Numbered from the stretch's first letter, positions 1 to 10,084 are shown. The stretch: 14,281 nucleotides of DNA from Botryococcus braunii (GCA_002005505.1 MVGU01002003.1:1-14281), one strand, 5' to 3'. The notes: a model not told the origin generated them from the sequence alone. Program-made: numbers and translations.

Positions 1-600
<600 letters not shown>

Positions 601-622
601 GTGCCCCCGTGTATGTGTGTGT

Positions 623-678
<56 letters not shown>

Positions 679-713
679 TGTGTGTGATGTGTGTGTGTGT
701 GTGTGTGTGTCCC

Positions 714-759
<46 letters not shown>

Positions 760-781
760 TGTGTGTGTGTGTCTGTGTCCC

Positions 782-858
<77 letters not shown>

Positions 859-945
859 ACGCGCGCGTGCGTGTGCGTGTTCGTGTGCGTGTGCATGTGC
901 GCGCGCATGTTGTGCGCAGGCGTGTTGTCTGCGTGCGTGCGTGAA
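601..945. repeat. (GT)n microsatellite with embedded CCCCGTGTATG units
   Basis: This is alternating GT over about 250 bases, directly continuous with the C/T tract. The unit CCCCGTGTATG interrupts it three times, at about 605, 711 and 779. From about 857 the GT alternation becomes GC/GT (GTGCACGCGCGCGTGCG and similar), then fades into unique sequence near 945. Alternating purine-pyrimidine runs of this type are classic Z-DNA formers. The open frames here encode Cys-Val repeats and are not genes. Confidence 0.95.
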
Positions 946-2636
946 TACGTCTAAATGTGGGGAGAGGGCAGGCGACATGCTCGTGTGTGCATTGCATGCC
1001 TAAGCCAAATGATTGTGATCATCTTCACTCCCATGTGTGAAACGTCATTGGGGCTGTCTATGGCCATATGGCACTCTCAAATATGTTATGGAAACACAAT
1101 ATGAAGATGATGCAACTTTTTTCGAAGCCAACACACAAGTTCGCCCTGAGAAACGGAGACTAGGGGTGTTAAGAAACCAAGTGCAACGGCAAACTGATTT
1201 CACGTTGTATGAACCTTGCTACAGGAGTTGAAACTCGTGGGAGTTGAGCGCCTTCTATGGCGGACGCGGTCGAGGGGCATGTAAATGGGCAACTCGGCAA
1301 TGATGAGGCAAGGATGACGGTTCAAGAGGCGCACAGAGGGCTCTGCCTTGCGACATAACCATACAATTGCCGTGGAGAGCGCGCAAACACTAGGGTGGGG
1401 GAACTCGCTATATGTTGCGTAAGGAGCAATGTTGATTCTCATACTTGTTATGCAACAAAAGTTGTATCAAATGTATATGCTGCTCATTAGGAGGCCCCCG
1501 CAGCGTGACACGTGCAGATTCAAAAACGAATCAACATGGGAAGACTGTAAGGAATAATCTTCCCTTGGACTACTAAATGGTTCTTGTTTATGTAAACGTT
1601 CGCATGCCTAATTTCCAAACATTCTTAAAATAGCCTTCGTGAACGACGTTGCCGAGTTCTATACTTGAACTCTGTGGACAACATGGCCGAGTTCTCTTTA
1701 CTAAAGCTCGATTCTACCTGGGCTTGGTTTCGAATGCGTCGGGGAGCACATTGCATGATCCATGGAGGTGGAGGAGCAAATTAATCCGTGAGACTCCGTG
1801 TGACACTCTCTATATCAAGTTGTGGATTTAAGTACTACGGCATGGAACGAGATGGATAATATGCTGTAAGGAACCGTTTCTTACGCCCTGGTGGCTGGTT
1901 TTGGGTGCACACGTGTGATTCTCTTGCCTTCCCTCCCGTCTCCTAAAAAACGGTTGCGAATTATAGACTTGTTTGCTGCCAAAACAATCATTGTGAGATC
2001 GATGTTGGGTTTTTTCATCCCATGCAAGCGTTGATAAAATGGTCAAGGTGTGCTCCCTGGCTAAAGGTTTACTTTTCGTCCATCCATCTACTCCCTCTCT
2101 GCTTATCGGCACATTCTATGATTCTTATGGTCCAATTCGTATGGCCCAATTGACCGCTATTCAAAGCATAGTGTCTTTGCCCTCTTTCTGCCCCTTCACT
2201 TACGTTTCTCGCTCTGTACAGCTGAATAGGTATAAATAATTTGTAGGTGCTTTCCGGCGTTGCCCGTGGGAGGCCGTGGCCATGACGTGTCCAGTCTGTG
2301 CATGTTCATGATCTCTACATGTACACCCAAGTCACTTCCCATTCGGACTAGAACTTTGCATAAATCAACGCTGTATGCCATTCCTGAGTTGAGAAGAGTT
2401 TGATGTCGTGGTCCCATTATGATTGCCATTTGCTATTTGTGCGGTCAACTTGTCCAAAGTACTTGTCACAAACGATGCCTCACAATCATCCGTGGGGCAG
2501 CTGTAGGTCCGGTGCAGCGCATGTGGACAATGCCGTTACGTGCCGCCACGCTTCAAAACGAGGTATGCCTTTTTTTTTCATGCTTACTCTGGTGCGGGAA
2601 GTCCGACGTTTTGGCCTACCTCTGCCGCGTCCTTCC
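946..2636. other. Intergenic stretch with no recognisable feature
   Basis: I find no gene, RNA gene or transposon domain in these 1.7 kb. The short open frames on both strands (60-94 codons) have no motif, repeat similarity or splice context that I recognise. Base composition is mixed and unremarkable. The decayed texture of the rest of the window suggests old transposon DNA, but no domain survives to show it. Confidence 0.6.
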
Positions 2637-2682
2637 GAGCCGGGGTCCTAGACTCAATCCCCCGAAAAAAACAAGTGGCGGT
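2637..2682 (+). repeat. Left inverted repeat of the candidate MITE
   Basis: The core is a CCCCCG-A(7) run followed by AAGTGGCGGT. It matches the reverse complement of 3208-3244 apart from extra bases in the A run and a short indel after GGGGTC. Confidence 0.5.
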
Positions 2683-2691
2683 TGAATGTAC

Positions 2692-2841
2692 AAGGCAAAA
2701 TTGCCTAAGGTAGCCGCACGTGCCTAAGGAAGCGAGACACAGCCATGTGTAGCTCTAGTGCTGACATGGTATGTACTGCCAAGAGTACGATGAACCGACT
2801 CTCTCTTTCGCACTTTTCAAAGGCAAATTTTCTAAGGTGGG
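2692..2841 (+). repeat. Short direct repeat pair inside the candidate MITE
   Basis: AAGGCAAAATTGCCTAAGGT at 2692 recurs as AAAGGCAAATTTTCTAAGGT at 2819, about 127 bases downstream. The match is short and imperfect, and the function is unknown. Confidence 0.4.
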
Positions 2842-3207
2842 CAAGAGGGGGACTCGGCAGTGGTCCAGCGTCGTCACGCCTGAAATTCTAACAAAGAAAA
2901 TCCCCTTTCCAAATTAAAGTAGATTACAAAGCAAGTCACAAGGCCGTGCATTTGAAGAGGGACGGGCACGTGTGAGTTTTTAGGTCTAAGGGGGAAATTT
3001 GTGAGGCTTTAAACGCAAGGGCCAAAGGGGACAAAAGTTGGGAAAACAGAAATTCTGGGCCTTGTCAGAAACTTGGCATTGCTCGCAATTCATTTAGAGT
3101 CATGACTTGCTAGCCCCATGAGCTAACAACAACTCACAAAGGGACCGTTGAATGGCACGCTTGTATGTAGAGCTCCTATCTAGATGTAGCAGCAAGTTCT
3201 CAATGTG

Positions 3208-3244
3208 ACCGCCACTTATGTTTTCGGGGGAGTGACTCCGGCTC
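3208..3244 (-). repeat. Right inverted repeat of the candidate MITE
   Basis: On the plus strand it reads ACCGCCACTTATGTTTTCGG followed by GGG, AGTGACTCC and GGCTC. This is the inverted partner of 2637-2682. Confidence 0.5.
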
Positions 3245-5286
3245 ACTAATCGTCAGTGCGATCGTTCCCAGTGGAGGTCCGATGTCCTAGTCGGACCGGA
3301 GTTGCGTTGTGTTTTCCTCGGCCCGCACGCCATTTCACAACACACGCCGTCCATTACTTCAAACTCAAGGCCTCGTTATGCAACCATCAAATCCGGCATA
3401 ACTAGAGGCCAATGCATCACATTGCACACATTGCATCATTTCTTCCCTCCAAGGAATATCATCAAGACCGCTGAAAGGCTTCTCCAAACTAACATGTAAG
3501 CATAAATATGCACAAAATTGTATATATGCACAAATTTTGTGTAATATATATGCACAAAACATATTTAAATCTAGAACAGGAGAAGCGGGTGGTGTTGACC
3601 GTTACATGTATAAAGAAGAAGCCGTCCAAAGCATGGCATGCATGCTCAGCGGAAGCTGAAGGGAAACCTGAAGACCGGCATGAAGTTTAGTGACCATCAT
3701 GAGGAGTAGTGAAACTTGAAGAAGATCATATGTGTAGCGCTGGAAGCGCTAAGGAAAGGAAGAGATAGGGAGACATCGGAATAAAGACTAAGGAATAAGG
3801 CCAGATGCCAGTTACATCGGTTGGTTATGCCAACGATAGATGAATGATATCCAAGTGTATATGTCTCTTCATTCCCTCTCAAGCCTTGGCCCTGGTTCCC
3901 TTGCCCTACATGGAGGTACAAGACCTCGTGGACTGTACGGTACGCCAAATGGGTAAGGACGTCCCGACATCACATGTGACATACCGACTGACATAGGTAA
4001 TGCTGGCTAAGTAATACCTGGAAGGAGACCGTTACAATATGTCCATGCATGTCCAACCCTGATATGATTAGTCAACGGATAAGTACTCATAGGACATGCC
4101 ATGATGGTATCTTTTGCAAGGCAAACCTCATCTTGTATTCTAAGGAAACGAAGGAGCGGAACAAGACATGGATTCCTGAATACCTTCCTGTTTGATGTTG
4201 ACATATTATGACACGTTTGAAAATCACAAGTCAATACAAACGTTGACCCTTAAGCGTCTCCATATTACAATTATGTAAGCTTGCACTGGTAGCCCCACAC
4301 ATTAGCTTGGAGTCTCTCTCACCTTTGCGGTCTTCATGATATTACTAAGACTATCGTAGTGCATGGAAGGTTTACCAAGAAAATGTACTCGGGACCAAGC
4401 TTTCTTTCAAGAACAATCTTACCAATACTGCCACGTGCTGAAAGGTACAAGAATGTTTTGTCGGGATTGCTAAGCGGTTGGATAAGAGTATCAGCTCCAA
4501 AACTAAATGTTATCTCGAACGTGCCGATTTTAGCTCCAAAAGTTTTGGGCAACCACGCATGAACACAATGCACTACACCCGTCTATGTCGCTCCACCTGT
4601 AAGCATGCAGACGGGTCGTCAAAGTATCTTCCTCGAGCTCCAGTCAGGATGATTGCCTGCTATATTGAACAAGCACAACTAATTGAATAAGACTATCATG
4701 AATAGTGCCCAGCATCTTTTCAAACCAGTTGCTTGACTGAGCTGCGACAACAGCTTTAATAGTTCTTTCACAAAACGCGTAATTGAGATCATATTGTACC
4801 TTATGTTCGAAACGGACCACATCTTACCGTGTCTCGAGGTACCTAAAAATGGACCCATATCCTAATATTTTACTCTTGAAGATCACCTAAGCACAAGGCA
4901 CCCCTTAATAATGTTCATAATTACACAAGTAGCAACAACCGTATTCATACATTACCATGCAAGCTCTTCCCATGTTCAAGCGATGCTTTCATTGATAATT
5001 AAGCCATCATAATAAACGACACTGCAAGCTCCTAAACCCAACGATCGCAGCTATCGCAGTGCAATAGAAACCTTCGAAGATCGTATGCTTTCCCAATGTT
5101 CTCTCTCCTTGATGCAAGCTTCACTTACACATACATAAAGTTGGTCAATAAAGAAATGCATGGAGACACAAACGTGGGTACGCTTACATCCGAAGTCTGC
5201 CAAGCTCGAGCACCATCTTGCTTCCTATGCAACTCGATCGTAACCGCTGGTAACGGTACCAAGCTCACGAGTCGCCCCTAACTGTA
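3245..5286. other. Intergenic stretch without recognisable genes
   Basis: Two kilobases hold no protein domain or RNA gene that I can support. Open frames of 60-83 codons occur on both strands, often overlapping each other (for example 4334-4573 minus against 4359-4562 plus), and none carries a known motif. Minor structure exists: an inverted repeat GGTCCGA/TCGGACC at 3276-3297 and three copies of an AT-rich 11-mer at 3506-3559. Confidence 0.6.
3506..3559 (+). repeat. Three spaced copies of ATATGCACAAA
   Basis: ATATGCACAAA occurs at 3506, 3524 and 3548. The spacers are themselves AT-rich (TTTTGTGTAATAT and similar). It looks like a small degenerate tandem array. Confidence 0.6.
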
Positions 5287-5316
5287 CTTCATAGTCACAA
5301 AAAAGTGGCTATGAAG
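5287..5316. repeat. 12-bp stem, A6 loop hairpin
   Basis: CTTCATAGTCAC at 5287-5298 pairs with GTGGCTATGAAG at 5305-5316, with one G-T wobble. The loop is six A. No T run follows, so there is no support for a terminator. It could be a relic of a small inverted-repeat transposon. Confidence 0.6.
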
Positions 5317-5440
5317 GCCGTGGGGCAAAACAGTAATCAGACTTGGACATGTCTGTGGTGAATTGTAGGTGAATATATTCTATTTATAATTATATAAGCC
5401 GTGGACACATGGACACACACGCGCGCAAGCTCACAAACAC

Positions 5441-5868
5441 TGTAACACCAGCGAAAGTCAAGTAAACAATTATTTTATCAGTAAGCAATCCAAGTACAAT
5501 CTCTTAATGATGTTATGATAGGTTCGGCAAGGTGTGACCCTTTGCCTAGGGATTTGGTTTATATAGCTCGAGGATCCAGCCTCGAGCCCTCTGGAAATCC
5601 CCTCGAGAACTCCGCTATGCCTCGGGATTGTCAATCCCGGGGCACGAGAGCCTCGAGACCATCAAGGCGTGCGTGGGGAGTCCCACTGGGGACCCACGCC
5701 CGGTTCGGACCACCGATGTACAGCCTCAGTTCAATCAGGTTGTTTCGGATCGGATCGCTGATCGATGATTACGATCGGTTGTTGTTTAGCAGTCCTTACG
5801 GACGCCCGGAAGATCTCCCCGCGCTTTTAGGAGGTCTTTACGGACCTCTCCGATACCCTTCCGGCCCA
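5441..5868 (-). mobile_element. LTR of a Ty3/gypsy-type retroelement (solo or 3' LTR)
   Basis: The block begins TGTAACACC at 5441 and probably ends GGCCCA at 5868, giving a TG...CA unit of about 428 bases. Its first roughly 220 bases match the sequence starting at 14069 at about 88% by eye. That second copy lies next to the minus-strand gag, so the LTR is read on the minus strand. A TATA-like TATATAAAC lies on the minus strand at 5557-5565, in the same place as TATATAAAG in the other copy. The minus-strand-upstream half is dense in short palindromes, including repeated CTCGAG. No matching 5-bp target duplication is visible (AACAC on the left, ATCTT on the right), and no polypurine tract precedes it. 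It may be a solo LTR, the far LTR of a disrupted element, or a rearranged end. Confidence 0.8.
5557..5565 (-). promoter_or_regulatory. Putative LTR TATA box
   Basis: The minus strand reads TATATAAAC within CTCGAGCTATATAAACC. The motif is conserved in position in the second LTR although flanking bases have changed, which supports a promoter role in the ancestral element. Confidence 0.5.
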
Positions 5869-7280
5869 ATCTTCAATACGGATGAACTTCATGGCTGAAA
5901 TGCACCGCTTCATTTGTCGAATTGAATAGAGCTGTAAAGGATATGGTTTGTACATTGTAAATGGTGTGAAAATCTGTCTGCTCAGGAGTCGACAATCGGC
6001 TGACACTTCATATTCTGTTGAAGCCCATCCATCTCCTGTAGGAAAAAGATGGGGACAAAGTGCTGCCTCAAGAGAAATCTGTAACACCACATATCGGGTT
6101 ATGGGTATTGCAGTCCTTATATGTTCTGCAAAGAGTCTGATGAATATGTACATATTCTCCTTCAGGAGGTGAGCCATTGGATATGACCACGGCGCATTTG
6201 TTGACGAGATGTACGGAAGCCTGTTTGCCCCGCCACCATTTTTCGCAATGGTCATACAGGTATGCCCCGTTTGACTTTTCTTTCATGTTTTTATATGTCC
6301 ATCGCCACATTATACCAGCAGACGACGGTGCTTCCCTGCATGTGTTGCAGTCGTCCGTCCCCCATGTAAGCACTTTCATTACCCTCCGAATTACTAGCGT
6401 CATTCTTAGAAGCACCGGTTTTAAAGCACTTTTGTTGTTTTTATCAAATTAAATCACGCGGTTTATACGCGGAAATTTCTATCAGACATGCTTAATATGA
6501 CCCAAATGCCGTGGCTATCGTTATGCCGAGGTTCGTTTTTTTGAGGCCCCTTTTCTTGGATTCCCATTATTTTGTCAAGAATCTAACCTTATGTGTGTTT
6601 TTTTAGAGGCCCGTGCAAACTTGTTAAACCTTTTCCCACCACTGCCGTTGATGCAAGCGTTTCATGAAGGTATAATACACAAAAACAATACTGCTTCTTA
6701 GTCTTTGTTTTCGAGTTCACAATATGTTAATGACTCCTTTCTGTTCCGTGGCACTTGGATTGCAAACCTCACAAACACGAATGATAGTGATGCTCGACAA
6801 ACAATAGTACAGCTGATGTGTAGACATCAAAGTTGTGATTTCTGTGAGCCAGAATGTCCACACAACGTGCATCTTCAGCAGATATGGCTTGTGGAGAAAC
6901 GTTGTCCGTTGAGTCTCCGCGCCAGCTTATTCAATATATGTTCTATTAGATATATACTTTTGTCCAGTATGACATTGAATCACGTAACATTATTGTTTGC
7001 TTCAGTTCATCTGCAGTTATCTTTGATGTGGTTGTGTTCTGCATATGATGAAGATCTTTTTCTAGAGACTCATACACACCAGAATAAAGATAATTCTTTA
7101 TAAGGTACTTGAAGAAGAGCCTTAACACATAATACATGCAAGCATGGCTTGGAGTGCATTTTTGAACACCAATATCCATCTTGCCAATGACGGAGATTGT
7201 TTTCTTGACTATTTATAATGCTGTGCCAATGTTCATTCCCATCACGATAACAAAGAAACGTATAGCATAGTCGATTGCAC
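5868..7280 (+). repeat. Left arm of a 2.9-kb imperfect inverted repeat
   Basis: From AATCTTCAA at 5868 to about 7280 this sequence is matched in order by the reverse complement of 7359-8751. Blocks near 6060-6180 look above 90% identical by eye. Others, such as 7190-7280, are more diverged and carry indels. Matching landmarks include a CAG-GTATGCC junction at 6257-6266 (right arm 8354-8362), the stretch around TTCATGAAGGTATAAT near 6662, and TGACTCCTTTCTG near 6730. The arm starts exactly where the LTR ends. The two copies have accumulated independent stops and indels, so the duplication is old. Confidence 0.92.
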
Positions 7281-7290
7281 CTCTGCGATA
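5881..7290 (+). pseudogene. Unidentified gene-like segment in the left hairpin arm
   Basis: I do not recognise this protein. The frame from 5881 reads MNFMAEMHRFICRIE, then a TAG, then SCKGYGLYIVNGVKI and, further on, AHPSPVGKRWGQSAASREIC. Differences between the two arms fall largely at third codon positions in this frame near 5920-5960, which suggests an ancestral coding exon. Likely splice donors are CAG|GTATGCC at 6260 and GTAAGC at 6366. An acceptor-like TTTGCTTCAG lies near 7006. Near the inner end a frame reads NDGDCFLDYL, loosely like the OTU cysteine-protease motif but far too short to assign. Stops and frameshifts make it a pseudogene. Confidence 0.4.
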
Positions 7291-7490
7291 CCCTTTCGGC
7301 TCTCTGGGAGCCACTGGAATTCCTCTTTCGCTGCACGGGCTTCTGTACAAGCCACTTCTGCAATCGATTGTGCTCTATGTTTTGTGTTATCGTGATAGGA
7401 ATGAAAATCTGCACAACATTTAAGGTCAAGAAAAACTTCTCTGTCATTGGCAAGATTGATATTGGAGTTCGAAAATGCACTCCAAGCCAT
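7242..7490 (-). CDS. Hypothetical ORF crossing the hairpin centre
   Basis: An 82-codon minus-strand frame starts MAWSAFSNSN and contains LANDREVFLDLK and an acidic stretch ARAAKEEFQWLPESRKG. It begins inside the right arm, runs through the loop and ends just inside the left arm. Composition is protein-like with charged residues in a helix-prone run, but no family is recognised. The corresponding left-arm frame is interrupted by a stop. It may be the last readable exon of the minus-strand gene relic, or chance. Confidence 0.25.
   Translation of the reverse strand: MAWSAFSNSNINLANDREVFLDLKCCADFHSYHDNTKHRAQSIAEVACTEARAAKEEFQWLPESRKGIAEVQSTMLYVSLLS
7281..7358. other. Central spacer (loop) of the large inverted repeat
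   Basis: About 78 bases separate the two arms. It contains a small inverted repeat around GGCTCTCTGGGAGCC. The spacer size is approximate because the innermost arm sequences are strongly diverged. Confidence 0.7.
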
Positions 7491-8751
7491 GCTTGCATGT
7501 ATTAATAATACTATTATGTGTTAAGGCTCTTCTTCAGGTACCTTGTAAATCCTGTATTTTGGTGTGTAAGAGTCTCTAGAAAAAGATCATCATATGCAGA
7601 ACACAATCACATCAAAGGTAACTGCAGATGAACTGAAGCACACAGTAATGTTACGTGTTTCAAATGTCATATTGGACAAAATTATATATCAAATAGAACA
7701 TATATTGAATAGGCAGGCGCGGAGACTCAACGGACAACGTTTCTCCACAAGCCATATCCGCTAAAGATGCACGTCGTGTGGACATTCTGGCTTACAGAAA
7801 TCACGAAACTTGGATGTTTGCACATCAGGTGTGCTATTGTTGGTCGAGCATCACTATCATTCGTACCTTTGAGGTTTGCAATCCAAGTGCAACGGACCAG
7901 AAAGGAGTCATTAACGTATTGTGAACTCGAAAACAAAGACTAAGAAGCAATATTGATTTTGCATATTATACCTTCATGAAACGCTTGCATCAACGGCAGC
8001 GGCGTTTTGCAAGTTTGCACTGGCCTCTTTTAAAACACACATAAGGTTAGATTTTTGATAAAAACAACGGAAATCCAAGAAAAGGGGTCTCAAAAAGACG
8101 AACCTCCGCATAACGATAGCCACGGCGTTTGGGTCATATTTAGCATGTCTGGTAGAAACCGCGTGGTTTAATTTAATAAAAACAGCAAAGATCTTTAAAA
8201 CCGGTACCATTAAGAATGACGCTTTTAATTTGGAGGGTAATGAAAGCGCTTACTTGGGGGACGGACGACTGCAACAGCTGTAGGGAGGCACCGTCGTCTT
8301 TTGGTATAATGTGGCGATGGACATATAAAAACAGGAAAGAAAAGTCAAAGAGGGCATACCTGTATGACCATTGCTAAAAATAGTAGCGGGGCAAACACGC
8401 TCCCGTACATATCGTCAATAAATGTGCGGTGGTCACATCCAATGGTCTACCTCCTGAAGGAGAATAGGTACATATTCATCAGACTTTTGCATAACATATA
8501 AGGACTGCAATACCCATAACCCGATATGTGGTTGTTACAGATTTCTCTTGAGGCAGCACTTTGTCCCCATCTTTTTCCTACAGGAGTTGGATGGGCAACT
8601 ACAGAATATGAATAGTCAGCCGACTGTCGACTCTGGAGCAGTCAGATTTTCACTCCATTAACAATGTATAGACCATATCCTTTACAACTCTAGTCAATTC
8701 GACAAATCAAGCGGTGCCTTTCAGCCATGAGGTTCATTTGTGTTGAAGATT
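7359..8751 (-). repeat. Right arm of the 2.9-kb imperfect inverted repeat
   Basis: The reverse complement of this stretch follows 5868-7280 base by base with indels. The outer limit is GAAGATT at 8751, where the left arm meets the LTR. Beyond 8751 the gene-like sequence continues on the minus strand, whereas the left arm has no counterpart. This suggests the right arm is the fuller copy and the left arm is cut at the LTR. Confidence 0.92.
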
Positions 8752-9380
8752 CTGCTGTCGCTATGAAAAGAAAAAACATCATCTGCAACAGAGAGCGATG
8801 TTACAAGGTTTGCTGAAAATTTGCGTACCTGCAACTCTTCTTCACTCATCAAAGTGGTGGGCACGTTAGCTGGCAGATCTTGGTGCTGTTGTCAATAAAC
8901 AAGGACTGCTAACCATGTTTTTAACCCTCACAATAGATGAATTCTCCTCAACTTCCCAGACATGCAGCAGCTCAGCGAACACCTGGAAATGGATCAGCTC
9001 CAGAGGTACCCAACTGTTATGCTTCCCCACCCTCATAATGTTTTTGTATATCCAATTCAACCAAAAAAAAGCAGAAATCTCAAACATGACATTAATTTCA
9101 CTAGATTTTATTGCTTTGACACAGTCTTAAATTTTTATTTTGAAACCATATAACAACATGAGAAGATACTGGTTGGAACATGGCGTACCTGGAGGTGTAA
9201 TACAGATTTTGGAATAATCACATCAAATAGGAGGACTTCAGCCCTTCCAAAGCAGCAATGTTCTGTGAAGCTTCCTTTCAAGTACGGTAGCACATTAGCA
9301 AACCTAGAGTAACTGATTGTGTGCGACAAACAAAATGCTTTCCCCATCCTAATTCCCTCAAAAATAAAGCTATCTGACAA
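8360..9380 (-). pseudogene. Unidentified multi-exon gene relic, minus strand
   Basis: The product is unknown. Four exon-like pieces follow each other on the minus strand. The first, 9189-9380, is 64 codons starting after ACAACAG; it contains GIRMGKAFCLSHTISYSRF and ends LHLQ at CAG|GTACGCC. The second, about 8885-9020, contains QVFAELLHVWEVEENSSI. The third, 8829-8883, reads DLPANVPTTLMSEEELQ and ends at CAG|GTACGCA. The fourth starts after TTGCAG at 8783, enters the right hairpin arm and ends at CAG|GTATGCC (8360). The intron 8783-8828 would be only 46 bases. Frame breaks between pieces two and three and a TAG in the fourth mark decay. It could be a captured host gene fragment or an unrecognised transposon gene. 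Confidence 0.4.
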
Positions 9381-9391
9381 CTGTTGTAATT

Positions 9392-10062
9392 GACCTGATT
9401 TCATGGAAGGACTGCCCGGTTGAGTCTGCTAAACTTTTCAACCACCGCCTACAATGCTTCCTTGATGCATACATCCTGTGTGAAAAGAATCCCAACTTTT
9501 GGAAAAATCAATAAAAATGTTGTACGCCTTGAATGCCAAGGGCGGGGAAGTCTACACGCACATATCCCACTTTGGGCTCATCCTGCTCACCAGGAATGGG
9601 TGCGTTTTACAATTACGGCAACATGTCCTGGCGAGCTTCCTGGAGATATCATCGATGGCAAGGCCGCCTGCGTCCTACAGATCCACATGTACCTACTTTG
9701 AAATACCTAGTATAATTTGTACCCACAGAAAACATATACTGTTATAAAAATTCTCTGCAAGAGGCATTTTTATTTTATCTTGTACAGGCAAAGCAAATTC
9801 ATAGATGCAATGACCACTGCTGCAATGAGGGCAGCTCCATCAAAGGCTTCCCATTTCCTTTCACCCTAACGCAACCCCTACGCAAGACCCAATCACTCAG
9901 AAATGGATCTATCATGGCCCACATGCTGTGGATGAGAATATTGTCCCATATGAAGCAGCTTGCCTTGCCCTCCGGAGAGGTCACTGCTATGTGCAGTGCG
10001 TCTCAAACGAGTCGTGATCTAAGTACACCCTAAAGTATCCCTCAAAGCAGACTGGGCTGGAG
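9392..10062 (+). pseudogene. Helitron-like rolling-circle Rep domain, degenerate
   Basis: Helitrons transpose by a rolling-circle mechanism using an HUH endonuclease fused to a PIF1-like helicase. Here one frame reads KDCPVESAKLFNHRLQCFLD (9407-9466). After a frameshift near 9490, FGKINKNVVRLECQGRGS (from 9498) leads to SLHAHIPLW, with the HAH metal-binding motif at 9555-9563. An acceptor-like TTGTACAG at 9780-9787 precedes AKQIHRCNDHCCN and GFPFPF. A further frame gives DENIVPYEAACLALRRGH, YVQCVSNES, a TGA where Trp is usual, then SKYTLKYPSK (10018-10047), the Y-x3-Y catalytic block. A possible intron is 9689-9787. No helicase domain follows; integrase sequence on the other strand starts within about 30 bases. 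It has at least two frameshifts and one stop. Confidence 0.8.
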
Positions 10063-10084
10063 ATATCGATTGGAACATGCAGCA

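Larger units (their letters stand above)
2637..3244. mobile_element. Possible MITE-like element bounded by short inverted repeats
   Basis: A segment at 2637-2682 recurs inverted at 3208-3244. In one orientation both read GAGCCGG-purine-GTC, then ACTC with a few extra bases, CCCCCGAAAA, and AAGTGGCGGT. The two copies differ by small indels and a few substitutions. They enclose about 525 bases without coding potential, which fits a non-autonomous inverted-repeat element in size. I see no target-site duplication outside the repeats, and the repeats do not start at an obvious terminal consensus. It may instead be two unrelated inserted copies of one sequence in opposite orientation. Confidence 0.4.

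Noticed and set aside
4334..4573. 79-codon minus-strand frame with protein-like composition
   Set aside because: It overlaps an equally open plus-strand frame (4359-4562). Neither has a known motif or splice context, so I cannot support a gene.
5515..5898. 127-codon plus-strand open frame
   Set aside because: It falls inside the LTR; its composition follows the palindromic LTR sequence and it ends in the hairpin arm.
8915..9153. Plus-strand frames of 63-71 codons
   Set aside because: The minus-strand reading of the same bases fits better with a neighbouring exon series and splice-like junctions. The choice is tentative.
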